A stretch of 64,000 nt of DNA from Ferruginibacter sp. (GCA_016786725.1 JAEUVU010000022.1:20559-84558), one strand, 5' to 3'; positions 26,262 through 34,826 are shown, counted from the first letter of the stretch. The notes: generated by a model from the sequence alone, not told the origin. A program made the numbers and translations.

Positions 26262-27725
26262 ATGAAGAAAAGATGGAGTTCGCTTTTTTATTTTATTATC
26301 GTAGTAGGATTAGGCTTTGCTATCTATTGGATAATACAGAAAGGCAATGCACTTCAAGCCCCTGAGCTTAGTGCTGTACAGGCTCAAAACAAAAAAGAAG
26401 CAACGGTAGCCACTGAATTTCATGTTTTTAAAGATTCATTCAGCCACGGCCTGTCAGAGCCATTGGCTGTATTGCTTTTGCAGATCATTGTTATTATAGC
26501 AGCCGCCAGGCTGTTTGGTTACCTGTTTAAAAAGATCGGTCAGCCTGCGGTTATTGGCGAAATTGTTGCCGGCATTGTTTTAGGTCCATCTATTGTTGGC
26601 GCTTATTTTCCTGAAGTCAGTCATTTTTTATTTCCTGCAGCATCCTTATCTACGCTCGGTTTTTTAAGCCAGGTGGGGCTTATATTGTTTATGTTTATTA
26701 TCGGTATGGAACTTGACCTGAAGGCAATTGGCAAACAGGCTTATGGGGCCGTTATCATCAGCCATGCCAGCATCATCATACCATATACTTTGGGTGTGTG
26801 GCTTGCTTATTACATTTATAAAGATTATGCTCCTGCCAACATCACCTTTTTATCCTTTGCTTTGTTCATGGGCATTTCCATGAGCATCACTGCTTTTCCT
26901 GTACTGGCAAGGATACTGCAGGAAAAAGGACTTACCCGTTCACGGCTCGGTGCAATGGTACTTACCTGTGCCGCTGCCGACGACCTTACAGCCTGGTGCA
27001 TCTTAGCAGCCGTAATTGCATTGGTAAAATCCGGTTCATCCTTTAGTGTTTTATTTACAATTGCATTGGCCGTTGTGTATGTATTGATCATGCTTAAAAT
27101 GGTACGGCCTTTTTTAGAACGGTTAAGTGCTGTGTACGAAAAAAAGGAAAAGAAAAGAACTCCCATCATTGCGTTACTTTTTATACTGCTCATCATTTCT
27201 TCTTACATCACTTCTGTTATTGGCATACATGCCTTGTTCGGTGCCTTTATGGCTGGCGTTATCATGCCTTCCAGTTTCGATTTTCGTAAAATTGTTATTG
27301 ATAAGATTGAAGATGTAAGCATTATTCTTTTGCTTCCGCTATTTTTTGTAATGACCGGTTTAAGAACACAGATAGGTTTGATAAACCAGGGGCATTTATG
27401 GATAACTTTTGGCTGGATTTTATTGGTTGCAGTAGCCGGGAAATTCGGCGGCAGCGCCCTGGCAGCACGTATGGTTGGACAAAGCTGGAAAGACAGCCTT
27501 TCAATTGGTGTGTTGATGAACACACGGGGACTGATGCAACTGATTGTGTTAAATATTGGTTACGATCTTGGAATTCTTACTCCTGAAATTTTTGCCATGA
27601 TGGTGCTGATGGCGCTTGTAACTACCTTTATGACCGGGCCTGCAATGGATCTTATTAATTGGCTGATGCCGGAGAAGGTTGAGGAAAAACCTGAAGTTAA
27701 TTCCGAGGCACAAACTGCTGTTTAG
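26262..27725 (+). CDS. Cation:proton antiporter (CPA2, Kef-type)
   Basis: After one extra N-terminal helix, the protein shows the CPA2 layout of about 12 helices with the landmarks GQPAVIGEIVAGIVLGPS, FLSQVGLILFMFIIGMELDL and the ion-binding DD pair in TCAAADDLTAWC. Late motifs include FFVMTGLRTQ and MNTRGLMQLIVLNIG. No TrkA-N domain is present. It likely exchanges Na+ or K+ for H+. It begins 5 bp after the ORF6N gene and its stop codon is at the edge of a palindromic repeat. Confidence 0.92.
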   Translation: MKKRWSSLFYFIIVVGLGFAIYWIIQKGNALQAPELSAVQAQNKKEATVATEFHVFKDSFSHGLSEPLAVLLLQIIVIIAAARLFGYLFKKIGQPAVIGEIVAGIVLGPSIVGAYFPEVSHFLFPAASLSTLGFLSQVGLILFMFIIGMELDLKAIGKQAYGAVIISHASIIIPYTLGVWLAYYIYKDYAPANITFLSFALFMGISMSITAFPVLARILQEKGLTRSRLGAMVLTCAAADDLTAWCILAAVIALVKSGSSFSVLFTIALAVVYVLIMLKMVRPFLERLSAVYEKKEKKRTPIIALLFILLIISSYITSVIGIHALFGAFMAGVIMPSSFDFRKIVIDKIEDVSIILLLPLFFVMTGLRTQIGLINQGHLWITFGWILLVAVAGKFGGSALAARMVGQSWKDSLSIGVLMNTRGLMQLIVLNIGYDLGILTPEIFAMMVLMALVTTFMTGPAMDLINWLMPEKVEEKPEVNSEAQTAV

Positions 27726-27820
27726 GTGTCAGGCCACTACGAATACTCTGCAATTCTAAAAACCGGCTGAGTCGCATGTATTCTTAATTAATAAAGACGC
27801 TGCCTAGTGGCCAGACTCCT
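27724..27820. repeat. Palindromic repeat family 1, copy 1
   Basis: About 97 bp bounded by AGGTGTCAGGCCACTACG on the left and CTAGTGGCCAGACTCCT on the right, roughly inverted copies of each other. Copy 2 is at 28195-28290 in the same orientation. This copy fills the gap between the antiporter and dehydratase stops, supplies the antiporter's last stop bases and encodes the last dehydratase residues (ESGH). Confidence 0.85.
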
Positions 27821-28181
27821 TGAACTGCCCCTTAAATTTAAAATGCACCAACTCTCCTTTAAAAAGCGTAGCTGTAACATTTACTGCACCGATTTCATCA
27901 GAAGTATATTTTATTGTAGCCTGAATAACATTGTTTTCAACAGGATTGATAACTGCCAGGAATTTCATATCAGCAGCTTGCACCAAATTGGTTTCTTTAT
28001 TTATCACTGATTCCAATATTTCTTTTATCATCTGCATCATACACACACCCGGCACAACCGGCTGGTTGGGAAAATGCCCTTCAAATATTTTATGACCTGC
28101 ATTAATAACCAGTTCTGCTGAAATATCTGTTTCAGATGTTTTAAGATTATTGATTGTAAAAAAGTCATTCAGTAAGATCAT
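27804..28181 (-). CDS. 3-hydroxyacyl-ACP dehydratase (FabZ-like hot-dog protein)
   Basis: This 125-residue hot-dog protein has HKIFEGHFPNQPVVPGVCMMQMI (GHFP with the catalytic histidine, residues about 30-52). The acidic residue on the central helix is not obvious in the standard place. It probably removes water from 3-hydroxyacyl-ACP during polyene or fatty acid extension. It lies between two copies of the same palindromic repeat, and its last codons come from one of them. Confidence 0.82.
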   Translation of the reverse strand: MILLNDFFTINNLKTSETDISAELVINAGHKIFEGHFPNQPVVPGVCMMQMIKEILESVINKETNLVQAADMKFLAVINPVENNVIQATIKYTSDEIGAVNVTATLFKGELVHFKFKGQFKESGH

Positions 28182-28194
28182 CTTTCTGTTTTTT

Positions 28195-28290
28195 AGGTGT
28201 CAGGCCACTACGAGTACTCCGCAATTTTAAAAGCTGGCTGAGTTGCTAGTAATCTAAAAGACTAAGACTCTGCGTAGTGGCCAGACACCT
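28195..28290. repeat. Palindromic repeat family 1, copy 2
   Basis: AGGTGTCAGGCCACTACG (28195-28212) and CGTAGTGGCCAGACACCT (28273-28290) are inverted copies with one mismatch. It starts 14 bp from the dehydratase start codon and ends 5 bp from the lipoprotein stop, between two co-directional genes. Confidence 0.9.
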
Positions 28291-28295
28291 TAGCA

Positions 28296-28925
28296 TCATC
28301 TCTCTATTTTTTTAAGGCCAATGTTGAATTCAAAAGTTTTGTGTGATATGCCAATCGTATCCGGTATTCCATTCACATAATTCTTCATCACCGCCTCTAC
28401 AATTGTTTTACTGTTGGAAGCCCTTTCCATTCTTAACAGTTCTTCTCCGCTTGGGTTTGTAATATAATAATTAAAGCCCTTGGTTTGCGGAAAAATAAAG
28501 TAGGTTAAGCCTTCGTTTGTTTTGACTGTTGCTTTTGAATAGTCAATTGTATTCATCAAAACAAGTTCAAAATCGTGCCGCAGGGTTTTGATTACTGATT
28601 TTTTGTTCAATTTTTTCATGACTGAATATACTTTAAAATCTCCATCAGGTTTAAATTCAAAATCAAAAAAACCAAGTCCCATCTCATTACTAAAAACCAA
28701 ACGGGTACTGCTGTCGGGCATTTTTTTAATAAGCAGTAATCCGCTTAAATGATTACCTACCACATCAACAGTTGTGTTGTATAAAGCAACGGTAAAAGCA
28801 GGTCTGAATTTTTGCAGCACATTTACATCGGCAGTTGCAGTTTGCATTTGCTTGTAAGATGGTAAGCAGCTTAATAAAAAAAGCAGACTACTTAATATCA
28901 AATAAGGTATCCGGAATAGATGCAT
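28296..28925 (-). CDS. Lipoprotein of the pigment export system, unknown function
   Basis: A lipoprotein signal MHLFRIPYLILSSLLFLLSC places the lipidated cysteine at residue 20. The remainder is beta-rich (FTVALYNTTVDVVGNHLSGLLLIKK, GLGFFDFEFKPDG), resembling outer-membrane lipoproteins encoded beside LolA in aryl polyene loci. It overlaps the LolA-like gene by 38 bp, so they are co-translated and may pass the pigment to the outer membrane together. Confidence 0.7.
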   Translation of the reverse strand: MHLFRIPYLILSSLLFLLSCLPSYKQMQTATADVNVLQKFRPAFTVALYNTTVDVVGNHLSGLLLIKKMPDSSTRLVFSNEMGLGFFDFEFKPDGDFKVYSVMKKLNKKSVIKTLRHDFELVLMNTIDYSKATVKTNEGLTYFIFPQTKGFNYYITNPSGEELLRMERASNSKTIVEAVMKNYVNGIPDTIGISHKTFEFNIGLKKIER

Positions 28926-29523
28926 TCAGTTCTTTATTGGTAAAACGCATGAGGGTATTATCGCCAGACAGCTCAAGCATTTGAATGCTTGTAACAGAAA
29001 AATCCTTTTTATCAACCACTACGTTGATAGATTTAAACATTTCTTTCATTCCCTTGCTAACCGGTGTCAGCTCAACCAATGCCGCAGTTTTATTGTCAAA
29101 TACCCGTGTTTTAAAATCAGTATTATCCAGCATCGTGCCCTGCATACAGTCTATCATTATCTTATTGATCTGCTGAAACATCTTATTCGACCTCGTAGAA
29201 ACTTTGCTTTCTTTTGCCCCGTCTTTTACATATACTTTGTCTTTGTTCAGTATCATCAGGTATTTAAAAGGAGTGGTGTATTCCATCCGCACTCGGCTGT
29301 CTTTCTTAAACCAGAAATTTCCTTTGGAAGTGATTTTCTCCGAAAGCATGCTCAGGCTTTTATCCTGGGTAAAGTCAGCTTTAATAGAATTTGTTTTTTG
29401 TGCAGATGCTGCAAAGCTGGTTTTAAATTTAGGCAGGTCGGCCACAGCTGTATAGCCGGGGTACTGTGCTTTTGCAATAAAGCCCGAAACAAGCACCAGC
29501 ATTAATAATATAGTTTTACGCAT
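28888..29523 (-). CDS. LolA-like outer-membrane carrier protein
   Basis: A signal peptide (ending FIAKAQ) precedes a LolA fold: KTNSIKADFTQDKSLSMLSEKITSKGNFWFKKDSRVRMEYTTP-type strands and NKDKVYVKD. LolA carries lipoproteins across the periplasm; LolA relatives are part of aryl polyene and flexirubin loci, probably carrying pigment or its precursor. It overlaps the lipoprotein gene by 38 bp and the deacetylase gene by 8 bp. Confidence 0.87.
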   Translation of the reverse strand: MRKTILLMLVLVSGFIAKAQYPGYTAVADLPKFKTSFAASAQKTNSIKADFTQDKSLSMLSEKITSKGNFWFKKDSRVRMEYTTPFKYLMILNKDKVYVKDGAKESKVSTRSNKMFQQINKIMIDCMQGTMLDNTDFKTRVFDNKTAALVELTPVSKGMKEMFKSINVVVDKKDFSVTSIQMLELSGDNTLMRFTNKELNASIPDTLFDIK

Positions 29524-30289
29524 AAGGTTGCAAAGCTAACAATTTATGCAGCGGTACAATGCTATAGCCTCTTTTTTTAACTTCTTTTATAAAATCAGGT
29601 AGTACAGCGGCTGTATTTTTACTGGTATCATGAAAAAGAAAAACGGCGCCGGGTTTTATCCCGGCATTGATCTTATCAAGCAATTTTTTTTCGTCTTTTA
29701 TAACTGTATCCATTGATCTTACGCTCCAGCCAACTGGCATATAGCCCCCCTTTTTTATCGCCTTAGCCAGGTTTGGATTGGTAACTCCATAGGGCGGCCT
29801 GAATAGTTTTGGTTTCAATCCTGTAACTCTTTCCAATTCTGCATCCATCTGCCGCAGATCTTCCTGCATTTTTTTTGCAGGATACATATCAAACCAGAAA
29901 TGATGAGAATAGCTGTGATTACCGATGATATGACCTTCTTCCTGAACCTGTTTCAAAATATTTTCATTGCCTCCAATACGATTGCCAATACAGAAAAAAG
30001 TTGCTTTTACATTTTCTGCTTTAAGAACATCAAGAATTTGCGGAGTATAATTTTCTGCCGGACCATCATCAAAACTTAGGGCAATTTCTTTTTTATTGAT
30101 ATCTGCCTTACAAATGATTGGTATAAAAAAATCAGAGCCCACATTAACACATCCCCAAAAAACAATCAGGGACCAGGCAATAAGCAAAAGGCAATAAGCA
30201 AAAATTGGCAAGTCATATTGTACATGTACGCCAATTAAGATGGCGAGAAGTACAATAAAAAAAATATTTGTGTTGCGGAAGTTTAACAT
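29516..30289 (-). CDS. Polysaccharide deacetylase (NodB homology, CE4)
   Basis: Two N-terminal membrane helices (residues about 8-50) precede a NodB domain with LSFDDGP (Asp74, Asp75) and the zinc motif HSYSH (His125, His129), then RPPYG and the C-terminal VFLFHD. The catalytic face should be periplasmic. It may remove an acetyl group from an envelope polymer or pigment intermediate. It overlaps both neighbours, so it is a true member of the operon. Confidence 0.9.
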   Translation of the reverse strand: MLNFRNTNIFFIVLLAILIGVHVQYDLPIFAYCLLLIAWSLIVFWGCVNVGSDFFIPIICKADINKKEIALSFDDGPAENYTPQILDVLKAENVKATFFCIGNRIGGNENILKQVQEEGHIIGNHSYSHHFWFDMYPAKKMQEDLRQMDAELERVTGLKPKLFRPPYGVTNPNLAKAIKKGGYMPVGWSVRSMDTVIKDEKKLLDKINAGIKPGAVFLFHDTSKNTAAVLPDFIKEVKKRGYSIVPLHKLLALQPYA

Positions 30290-31332
30290 GCCGACAGCAA
30301 AGTTAAAGAATGATGTATACTGAGATAGTGGTTGTAGATTAAGACCTTATTTATCTTTTTATTAGAAGCTGAATCAAAGATTGCTGGCAATTGACCAGTT
30401 TTAATGCTAATTGCAGCCAGCCACATCGCAAAGGAAGCAGCTGTTGGATATTCTCCACAAAGGTGTTTATAATTAACAGTTTCTTTGTTTTCAAAAACTG
30501 TTTCAGCAAGGTCATCATAAATTTTATCAGATACAGCATCACCATTTTTACCTGTAAAGATGAGATCAATATCGTTCATGCTTACTGAGTGTCTATTTAA
30601 AAAAGAAACAATCTGTTTTTCTACCTCAGCAATATTATCCGGTTTATAAAAAGTATGCAGGCCATCCAGCTTTGCATAATTGGTTGCGGATGGTTCGGCA
30701 GCCAGCAGGAAAAATGCAGCGCCTTCACCTGCAATCGTTCCTTTTGTTTTTGTTTTATAAACGTCAAGATTTGAAACTTCCCCCTGCTTATACAAACCCA
30801 ATCTGTTTATGATAGTGTGACTGGTATTTGTGATCTCATCAATTGCTCCAACCAACACATTGCTGGCATCGTTTTCTTTAAGCAATAATATGCCATCCAG
30901 CAAAGCGCTTTCAAAAGAAAAACCACGGTGTACAAAAGCATTGTTGTAATTATTGCATTGCAGCATCAACCCTATCTGTGCACCAATAGTATTGTGTGTT
31001 GATTGAATGAAAGCGGTTGGTGTAAGCAGCTCTTCATTAAACTCAACCATCTTACTTAAAAAAGAATTTGTGTCTTCCAGGCAGCCATAAGCTGTGCCGG
31101 TAACAATGGCGTCGGGCACTTTGATATCTGCTTCCTGCAAACACTCCATAGCTGCGGCCACACCCATGCGTATGATACGGCTCATGCGCCTGATGAGTTT
31201 GGGATCAATAAATTCTTTATAGTCAGGTTCTATACAGGCAAGCCGGTTGCCGGTATAGGCAACAGCATCAACCAATGGCTGGTGGCCAAAGGTTTTTTGC
31301 GGTGAGATATTTCCGGTAGCCCTGATGTACAT
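30283..31332 (-). CDS. KS-like protein lacking the catalytic residues (chain-length-factor type), cassette 2
   Basis: Paralogue of the 24558 protein: it starts MYIRATGNISPQ, has the same IRRMSRIIRMGVAAAMECL and QSTHNTIGAQIGL blocks, and lacks the nucleophile Cys (FVHRGFSFESALLDG). The histidine regions read TGKNGDAVSD and YKHLCGEYPTAASFA, matching the NGD and KHxxG motifs of its twin. It presumably pairs with the KS at 31438. A palindromic repeat separates the two genes, unlike in cassette 1. Confidence 0.85.
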   Translation of the reverse strand: MYIRATGNISPQKTFGHQPLVDAVAYTGNRLACIEPDYKEFIDPKLIRRMSRIIRMGVAAAMECLQEADIKVPDAIVTGTAYGCLEDTNSFLSKMVEFNEELLTPTAFIQSTHNTIGAQIGLMLQCNNYNNAFVHRGFSFESALLDGILLLKENDASNVLVGAIDEITNTSHTIINRLGLYKQGEVSNLDVYKTKTKGTIAGEGAAFFLLAAEPSATNYAKLDGLHTFYKPDNIAEVEKQIVSFLNRHSVSMNDIDLIFTGKNGDAVSDKIYDDLAETVFENKETVNYKHLCGEYPTAASFAMWLAAISIKTGQLPAIFDSASNKKINKVLIYNHYLSIHHSLTLLSAC

Positions 31333-31355
31333 TTTATAATTCTCTTTTTTAAGTT

Positions 31356-31424
31356 GTCAGCCTGAGCTTGTCGAAGGCGGGTTACTCATTTTATCATTCC
31401 GGTTTCGACAAGCTCAACCTGACA
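31356..31424. repeat. Palindromic repeat family 2, copy A
   Basis: GTCAGCCTGAGCTTGTCGAA (31356-31375) and the inverse arm TTCGACAAGCTCAACCTGAC (31404-31423) pair with two mismatches. It lies between the KS gene and its KS-like partner. Copies B and C are at 41843 and 48502. Confidence 0.9.
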
Positions 31425-31437
31425 GCTTTATATTTTA

Positions 31438-32643
31438 TTAGTTTTCTACTTTAGAAAATATTAACGACGAACAGTTACCCCCAAAACCAAACGAATTGGA
31501 AAGCACATGTTTCACTTCCACATTTTTTTCCAATTTTCTTTCAGGCACAAATGGCAGTTCAACCATGGGTGTTTGCAAACGCAGGTTTGGAAAGATCTCC
31601 CCATGTTGTAAAGCCAATATTGAAAATGCAGCTTCAATTCCGCCACAGGCGCCTAATGTATGACCAGTATAAGTTTTTGTTGAACTCATTTTTGGATAGT
31701 GTGGTTCAAACAATCTTTTGATCGCTGTTCCTTCAGCGATATCATTATTCTGGGTACCAGTGCCATGCAGGTTGATGTAATCAATATCTGATGGTTGCAA
31801 ACCGGCTTTCTTCAATGCACCGCTCATGGCTAAGTAAGAACCGATACCATCCGGTGATGAGGCTGTTTGATGATAGGCATCGTTGGCATTGCAATACCCA
31901 CTTAAAACAATATTGGGTTTGTTCTTTAATGTGGCTGCAGTTTTTTCAGAAACAAGCACAACATAACCGGCGCCTTCTCCTAAATTTAAACCACGTCGGT
32001 TCTCATCAAATGGCTGGCAGAATTGTTCGTCAACAATCATCAGGGTATTAAAACCATTCAATGTAAATCTTGTAAGCGAATCGGTGCCGCCGGCAACAAC
32101 CACATCAACAATATCGTTCTTTATCAACCTTGCGCCTAAAAAAATAGCGTTGGCAGATGATGAACAGGCTGTGCTGATGGTGGTGATATAATCTTTTATG
32201 CCCAGTGCATCGGCTACGAGTTCTGTTACGCTGCCACATTCGTGGTCAACCACATCACGCAATTTTCCCTTGCTGTTGTCTTTTAAAAATTCGGTAAAGA
32301 AGTTTTCGGTTTTATCCATACCGCCAACAGAAGTGGCGGAAATAAAACCGGTTCGTAAGTCTTTAATATTTTCAATACCTGCATTTGCAAGTGCTTCTTT
32401 GGCAGCAACTAAACTTAATAAGGCTGTACGACTTTTTATCTTCGGCAAGCCGGTTAGTTGCGCTAGTTCTTCATTGTTCAGCTTTACTTCGGCAACCGGT
32501 AATCTCTGGCTGTGTGCAGATTTGAGGTTTTGCATTTGCCCCATGCCGGCACGCTCGTTCTCCAATGCAGCCAGGCATTCGGCAACACTGTTACCTATAG
32601 CTGAAATAATTCCTGTGCCGGCAACAAAAACTGGTGCGTTCAT
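31438..32643 (-). CDS. Beta-ketoacyl-ACP synthase (FabF-like KS), cassette 2
   Basis: Full catalytic set: Cys160 in ISTACSSSANAI, NLHGTGTQNND and SSTKTYTGHTLGACGG. It resembles the KS at 23366 in length and motifs (LNLGEGAGYVVL against LNLGEGAAWLIL; both end SNSFGFGGNCSSLIFSKV). The upstream ACP and downstream KS-like gene make the same trio as cassette 1, so this looks like a duplicated cassette with divergence. Confidence 0.92.
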   Translation of the reverse strand: MNAPVFVAGTGIISAIGNSVAECLAALENERAGMGQMQNLKSAHSQRLPVAEVKLNNEELAQLTGLPKIKSRTALLSLVAAKEALANAGIENIKDLRTGFISATSVGGMDKTENFFTEFLKDNSKGKLRDVVDHECGSVTELVADALGIKDYITTISTACSSSANAIFLGARLIKNDIVDVVVAGGTDSLTRFTLNGFNTLMIVDEQFCQPFDENRRGLNLGEGAGYVVLVSEKTAATLKNKPNIVLSGYCNANDAYHQTASSPDGIGSYLAMSGALKKAGLQPSDIDYINLHGTGTQNNDIAEGTAIKRLFEPHYPKMSSTKTYTGHTLGACGGIEAAFSILALQHGEIFPNLRLQTPMVELPFVPERKLEKNVEVKHVLSNSFGFGGNCSSLIFSKVEN

Positions 32644-32645
32644 TT

Positions 32646-32909
32646 TTACACATTCTGGGCCTGGTGGGCAGTTATGTATTCGGCCATGGTACGTACGGTT
32701 TTAAAAACCTTTGGGCCATCTTCTGCATTGGATAATTTTATTTTGTATTGCTGCTGCAATAAAACGATCAGTTCCAGTGCATCAATTGAATCAAGGCCAA
32801 GCCCTTCAACAAAAAGAGGCTGGTCGTCTCCGATATCTTCGGGTTTAATATCCTGCAAATTCAGCTGGGCAATGATCTGTTCTTTCAGATCCAACATTAA
32901 TTTATCCAT
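32646..32909 (-). CDS. Acyl carrier protein (second of three)
   Basis: EGLGLDSIDALELIVLLQQQY places the phosphopantetheine Ser at residue 41 of 87. It is a near twin of the ACP at 23018. Its start overlaps the stop of the half-KS gene upstream by 8 bp, and its stop is 2 bp from the KS start, so the three genes are translated together. Confidence 0.93.
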   Translation of the reverse strand: MDKLMLDLKEQIIAQLNLQDIKPEDIGDDQPLFVEGLGLDSIDALELIVLLQQQYKIKLSNAEDGPKVFKTVRTMAEYITAHQAQNV

Positions 32910-33528
32910 TTTGTAACTGGTGTATTTTGTTAAGATTTTCTTTTGTAAAATTAACTGAATTGGGGCTTTTATCTTTCTCTATTAAAAATAAAGTTGCATT
33001 ATATGCAGAGTCAAGTACATCTGCCCAGCCACAAATACAGCTCTGCAATATATTATTATTAATCAGGTTACTTACATATTGTTCAATAAATCCGGCATCA
33101 AATTCTTCAGAAATGAAAAAAGCATTTTCTCCTTTAAACTTATGCCTGATGGATATTTCGCCAATTACAATATTGGGCAGTGTGTACACAAACTGGGCCG
33201 GGCTGGCAATAGTTTTGGCGGTTTCGTAATATTTGATGTCCGTATCCAGGCTGGCATTGGCGTTCGATAATACGATACCGGTATCTTCTGGTTTGTATTT
33301 TTCTTTATCAAAACTGCCGGTTAATAAAATTTCGTTTGCCAGCCATCCCAGTTTGCTGAGATTATCCATTTTGAAAAACTTAGGATACTGCAGATCAAAA
33401 TGCCGGTAAGCCGAAACAAGAAAGTCAGAAAGCGCAGATCCGCTTTCTTCAAACACCTTAATACCGTTCTTATAAACTAAATTATTACGGATAATACAGC
33501 TTGCTGTGATATGATTCTCTGTTTTCAA
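32902..33528 (-). CDS. Half-size beta-ketoacyl synthase-like protein
   Basis: This 208-residue protein resembles the N-terminal half of a KS: DTGIVLSNANASLDTDIKYYE, SPAQFVYTLPNIVIGEISIRHKFKG and EQYVSNLINN, with FFISEEFDAGF at the nucleophile position (no Cys). The C-terminal half with the catalytic histidines is absent and no remnant follows. It may be a regulatory or scaffold partner of the neighbouring KS. It overlaps the ACP gene by 8 bp. It is open and in frame, so not obviously a decayed gene. Confidence 0.75.
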   Translation of the reverse strand: MKTENHITASCIIRNNLVYKNGIKVFEESGSALSDFLVSAYRHFDLQYPKFFKMDNLSKLGWLANEILLTGSFDKEKYKPEDTGIVLSNANASLDTDIKYYETAKTIASPAQFVYTLPNIVIGEISIRHKFKGENAFFISEEFDAGFIEQYVSNLINNNILQSCICGWADVLDSAYNATLFLIEKDKSPNSVNFTKENLNKIHQLQNG

Positions 33529-33578
33529 TATTTCAATAGTAATCTTCTCTGAACCCAGTTTTTGTTTCTCTGCGGATT

Positions 33579-34826
33579 TTAAGTCGCCAGCGAATCCCTT
33601 ACTTTAATCCGTTTTGCTAATTTAATTAATGCAGTATCGTGATCTTTTACATAAGGGTTGTTGGTATCCCAAACATAACCAGCCAAAACCGAGCAGATCA
33701 TGCTTTTAATTTCGGGCACCTGGTTATCGGCAAAGAAAATAGTATCGAGTGTTCCTTCGTACCATGCCATTACATAAGACCTGAACGTATTTACGCCCTG
33801 CATCATTGCCTCCGTATATTCTTTTTCCCAATCCACATTTTCGCCATTCAGTTTTTTGATGACCAGTTGTGCTGCTACCTGGCTCGAAACCGCAGCCAGT
33901 GTTACGCCTGATGAAAAAACGGGATCCAGGAATTCTGTAACATTTCCTGTGAGCACAAAACCATCGCCATAAAATTTAGAAGTACTTACCGAGTAAGATT
34001 CAAGCACACGGGGTTCAAAAATAAACTCTACATTTTTCATTCTTTCGGCCAGATAAGGTTCTGTTGCAATCAATGCCCTTAACTGTTCTTCTGGCTTCAT
34101 ATCATTTGTAGCTGCAAAAAATCCGGGTTCCCCTACAAAGCCTACCGATGTTTTTCCGTCTGAAAAAGGTATCACCCATATCCATATTCCATATTTATGT
34201 ACAATGATGGTGATGCGGTTGGGTTCGTCATCCATGGTACGGTTTACATCTAACACATGTGTAAACAAAGCCTTCCTGGGCGGCAGGTTTGACGGCCTGT
34301 CCATATTGAATAAACGTGGTATTACTCTGCCGTAGCCGCTTCCATCAACAATAAACTTTGCTTCAATCTGCGATTTATTGCCGTTCACGTCCTCTACAGT
34401 TGTTACCGAATCTGTTCCGTTAAATTCGATACCGGTAACCGTGGTTTCATAACTAACCGGTATATCCATTTGTTCGCAGCTGTCGGCCAGGGTCTTATCA
34501 AATTCTCCACGTGGCACCTGCCAGGTCCAGCTCCACCCTTTTGTAAACTGGTCGGCAAAAAAATAGTCGCAAACTTTGCCGTTTTTTACAAATTTGGCTC
34601 CGAATTTTTCCTGAAAACCTTTTGCTTTTACCGCTTCAAGAAAACCGGCTTCATCCAGCGCTTCCATGCAGCGGGGCAACAGGCTTTCTCCAATTACAAA
34701 CCTGGGAAACTTCATTTTCTCAACTATCCTTACGGAGAATCCTGCTTTTTTTATGATAGATGCGGCAACGGTTCCGGCAGGACCGGCGCCAATAACAAGC
34801 ACATCTGTTTTATCTGTTTTCATCAC
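33579..34826 (-). CDS. FAD-dependent halogenase-like oxidoreductase (1 of 3)
   Basis: The Rossmann motif GAGPAG (13-18), FPRFVIGESLLP (40-51) and the flavin halogenase-type WIWVIP (215-220) are all present, with GNVTEFLDPVFSSG near the FAD site. These are features of the tryptophan halogenase superfamily that act on carrier-bound or free aromatics, but WxWxIP alone does not separate halogenase from hydroxylase. It could chlorinate or hydroxylate the aryl ring. Starts at either of two consecutive ATG codons. Confidence 0.85.
   Translation of the reverse strand: MMKTDKTDVLVIGAGPAGTVAASIIKKAGFSVRIVEKMKFPRFVIGESLLPRCMEALDEAGFLEAVKAKGFQEKFGAKFVKNGKVCDYFFADQFTKGWSWTWQVPRGEFDKTLADSCEQMDIPVSYETTVTGIEFNGTDSVTTVEDVNGNKSQIEAKFIVDGSGYGRVIPRLFNMDRPSNLPPRKALFTHVLDVNRTMDDEPNRITIIVHKYGIWIWVIPFSDGKTSVGFVGEPGFFAATNDMKPEEQLRALIATEPYLAERMKNVEFIFEPRVLESYSVSTSKFYGDGFVLTGNVTEFLDPVFSSGVTLAAVSSQVAAQLVIKKLNGENVDWEKEYTEAMMQGVNTFRSYVMAWYEGTLDTIFFADNQVPEIKSMICSVLAGYVWDTNNPYVKDHDTALIKLAKRIKVRDSLAT

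Noticed and set aside
30351..30569. Short minus-strand frame MISSLQVKMVML
   Set aside because: It lies fully inside the KS-like gene at 30283 in another frame and has no promoter or family.
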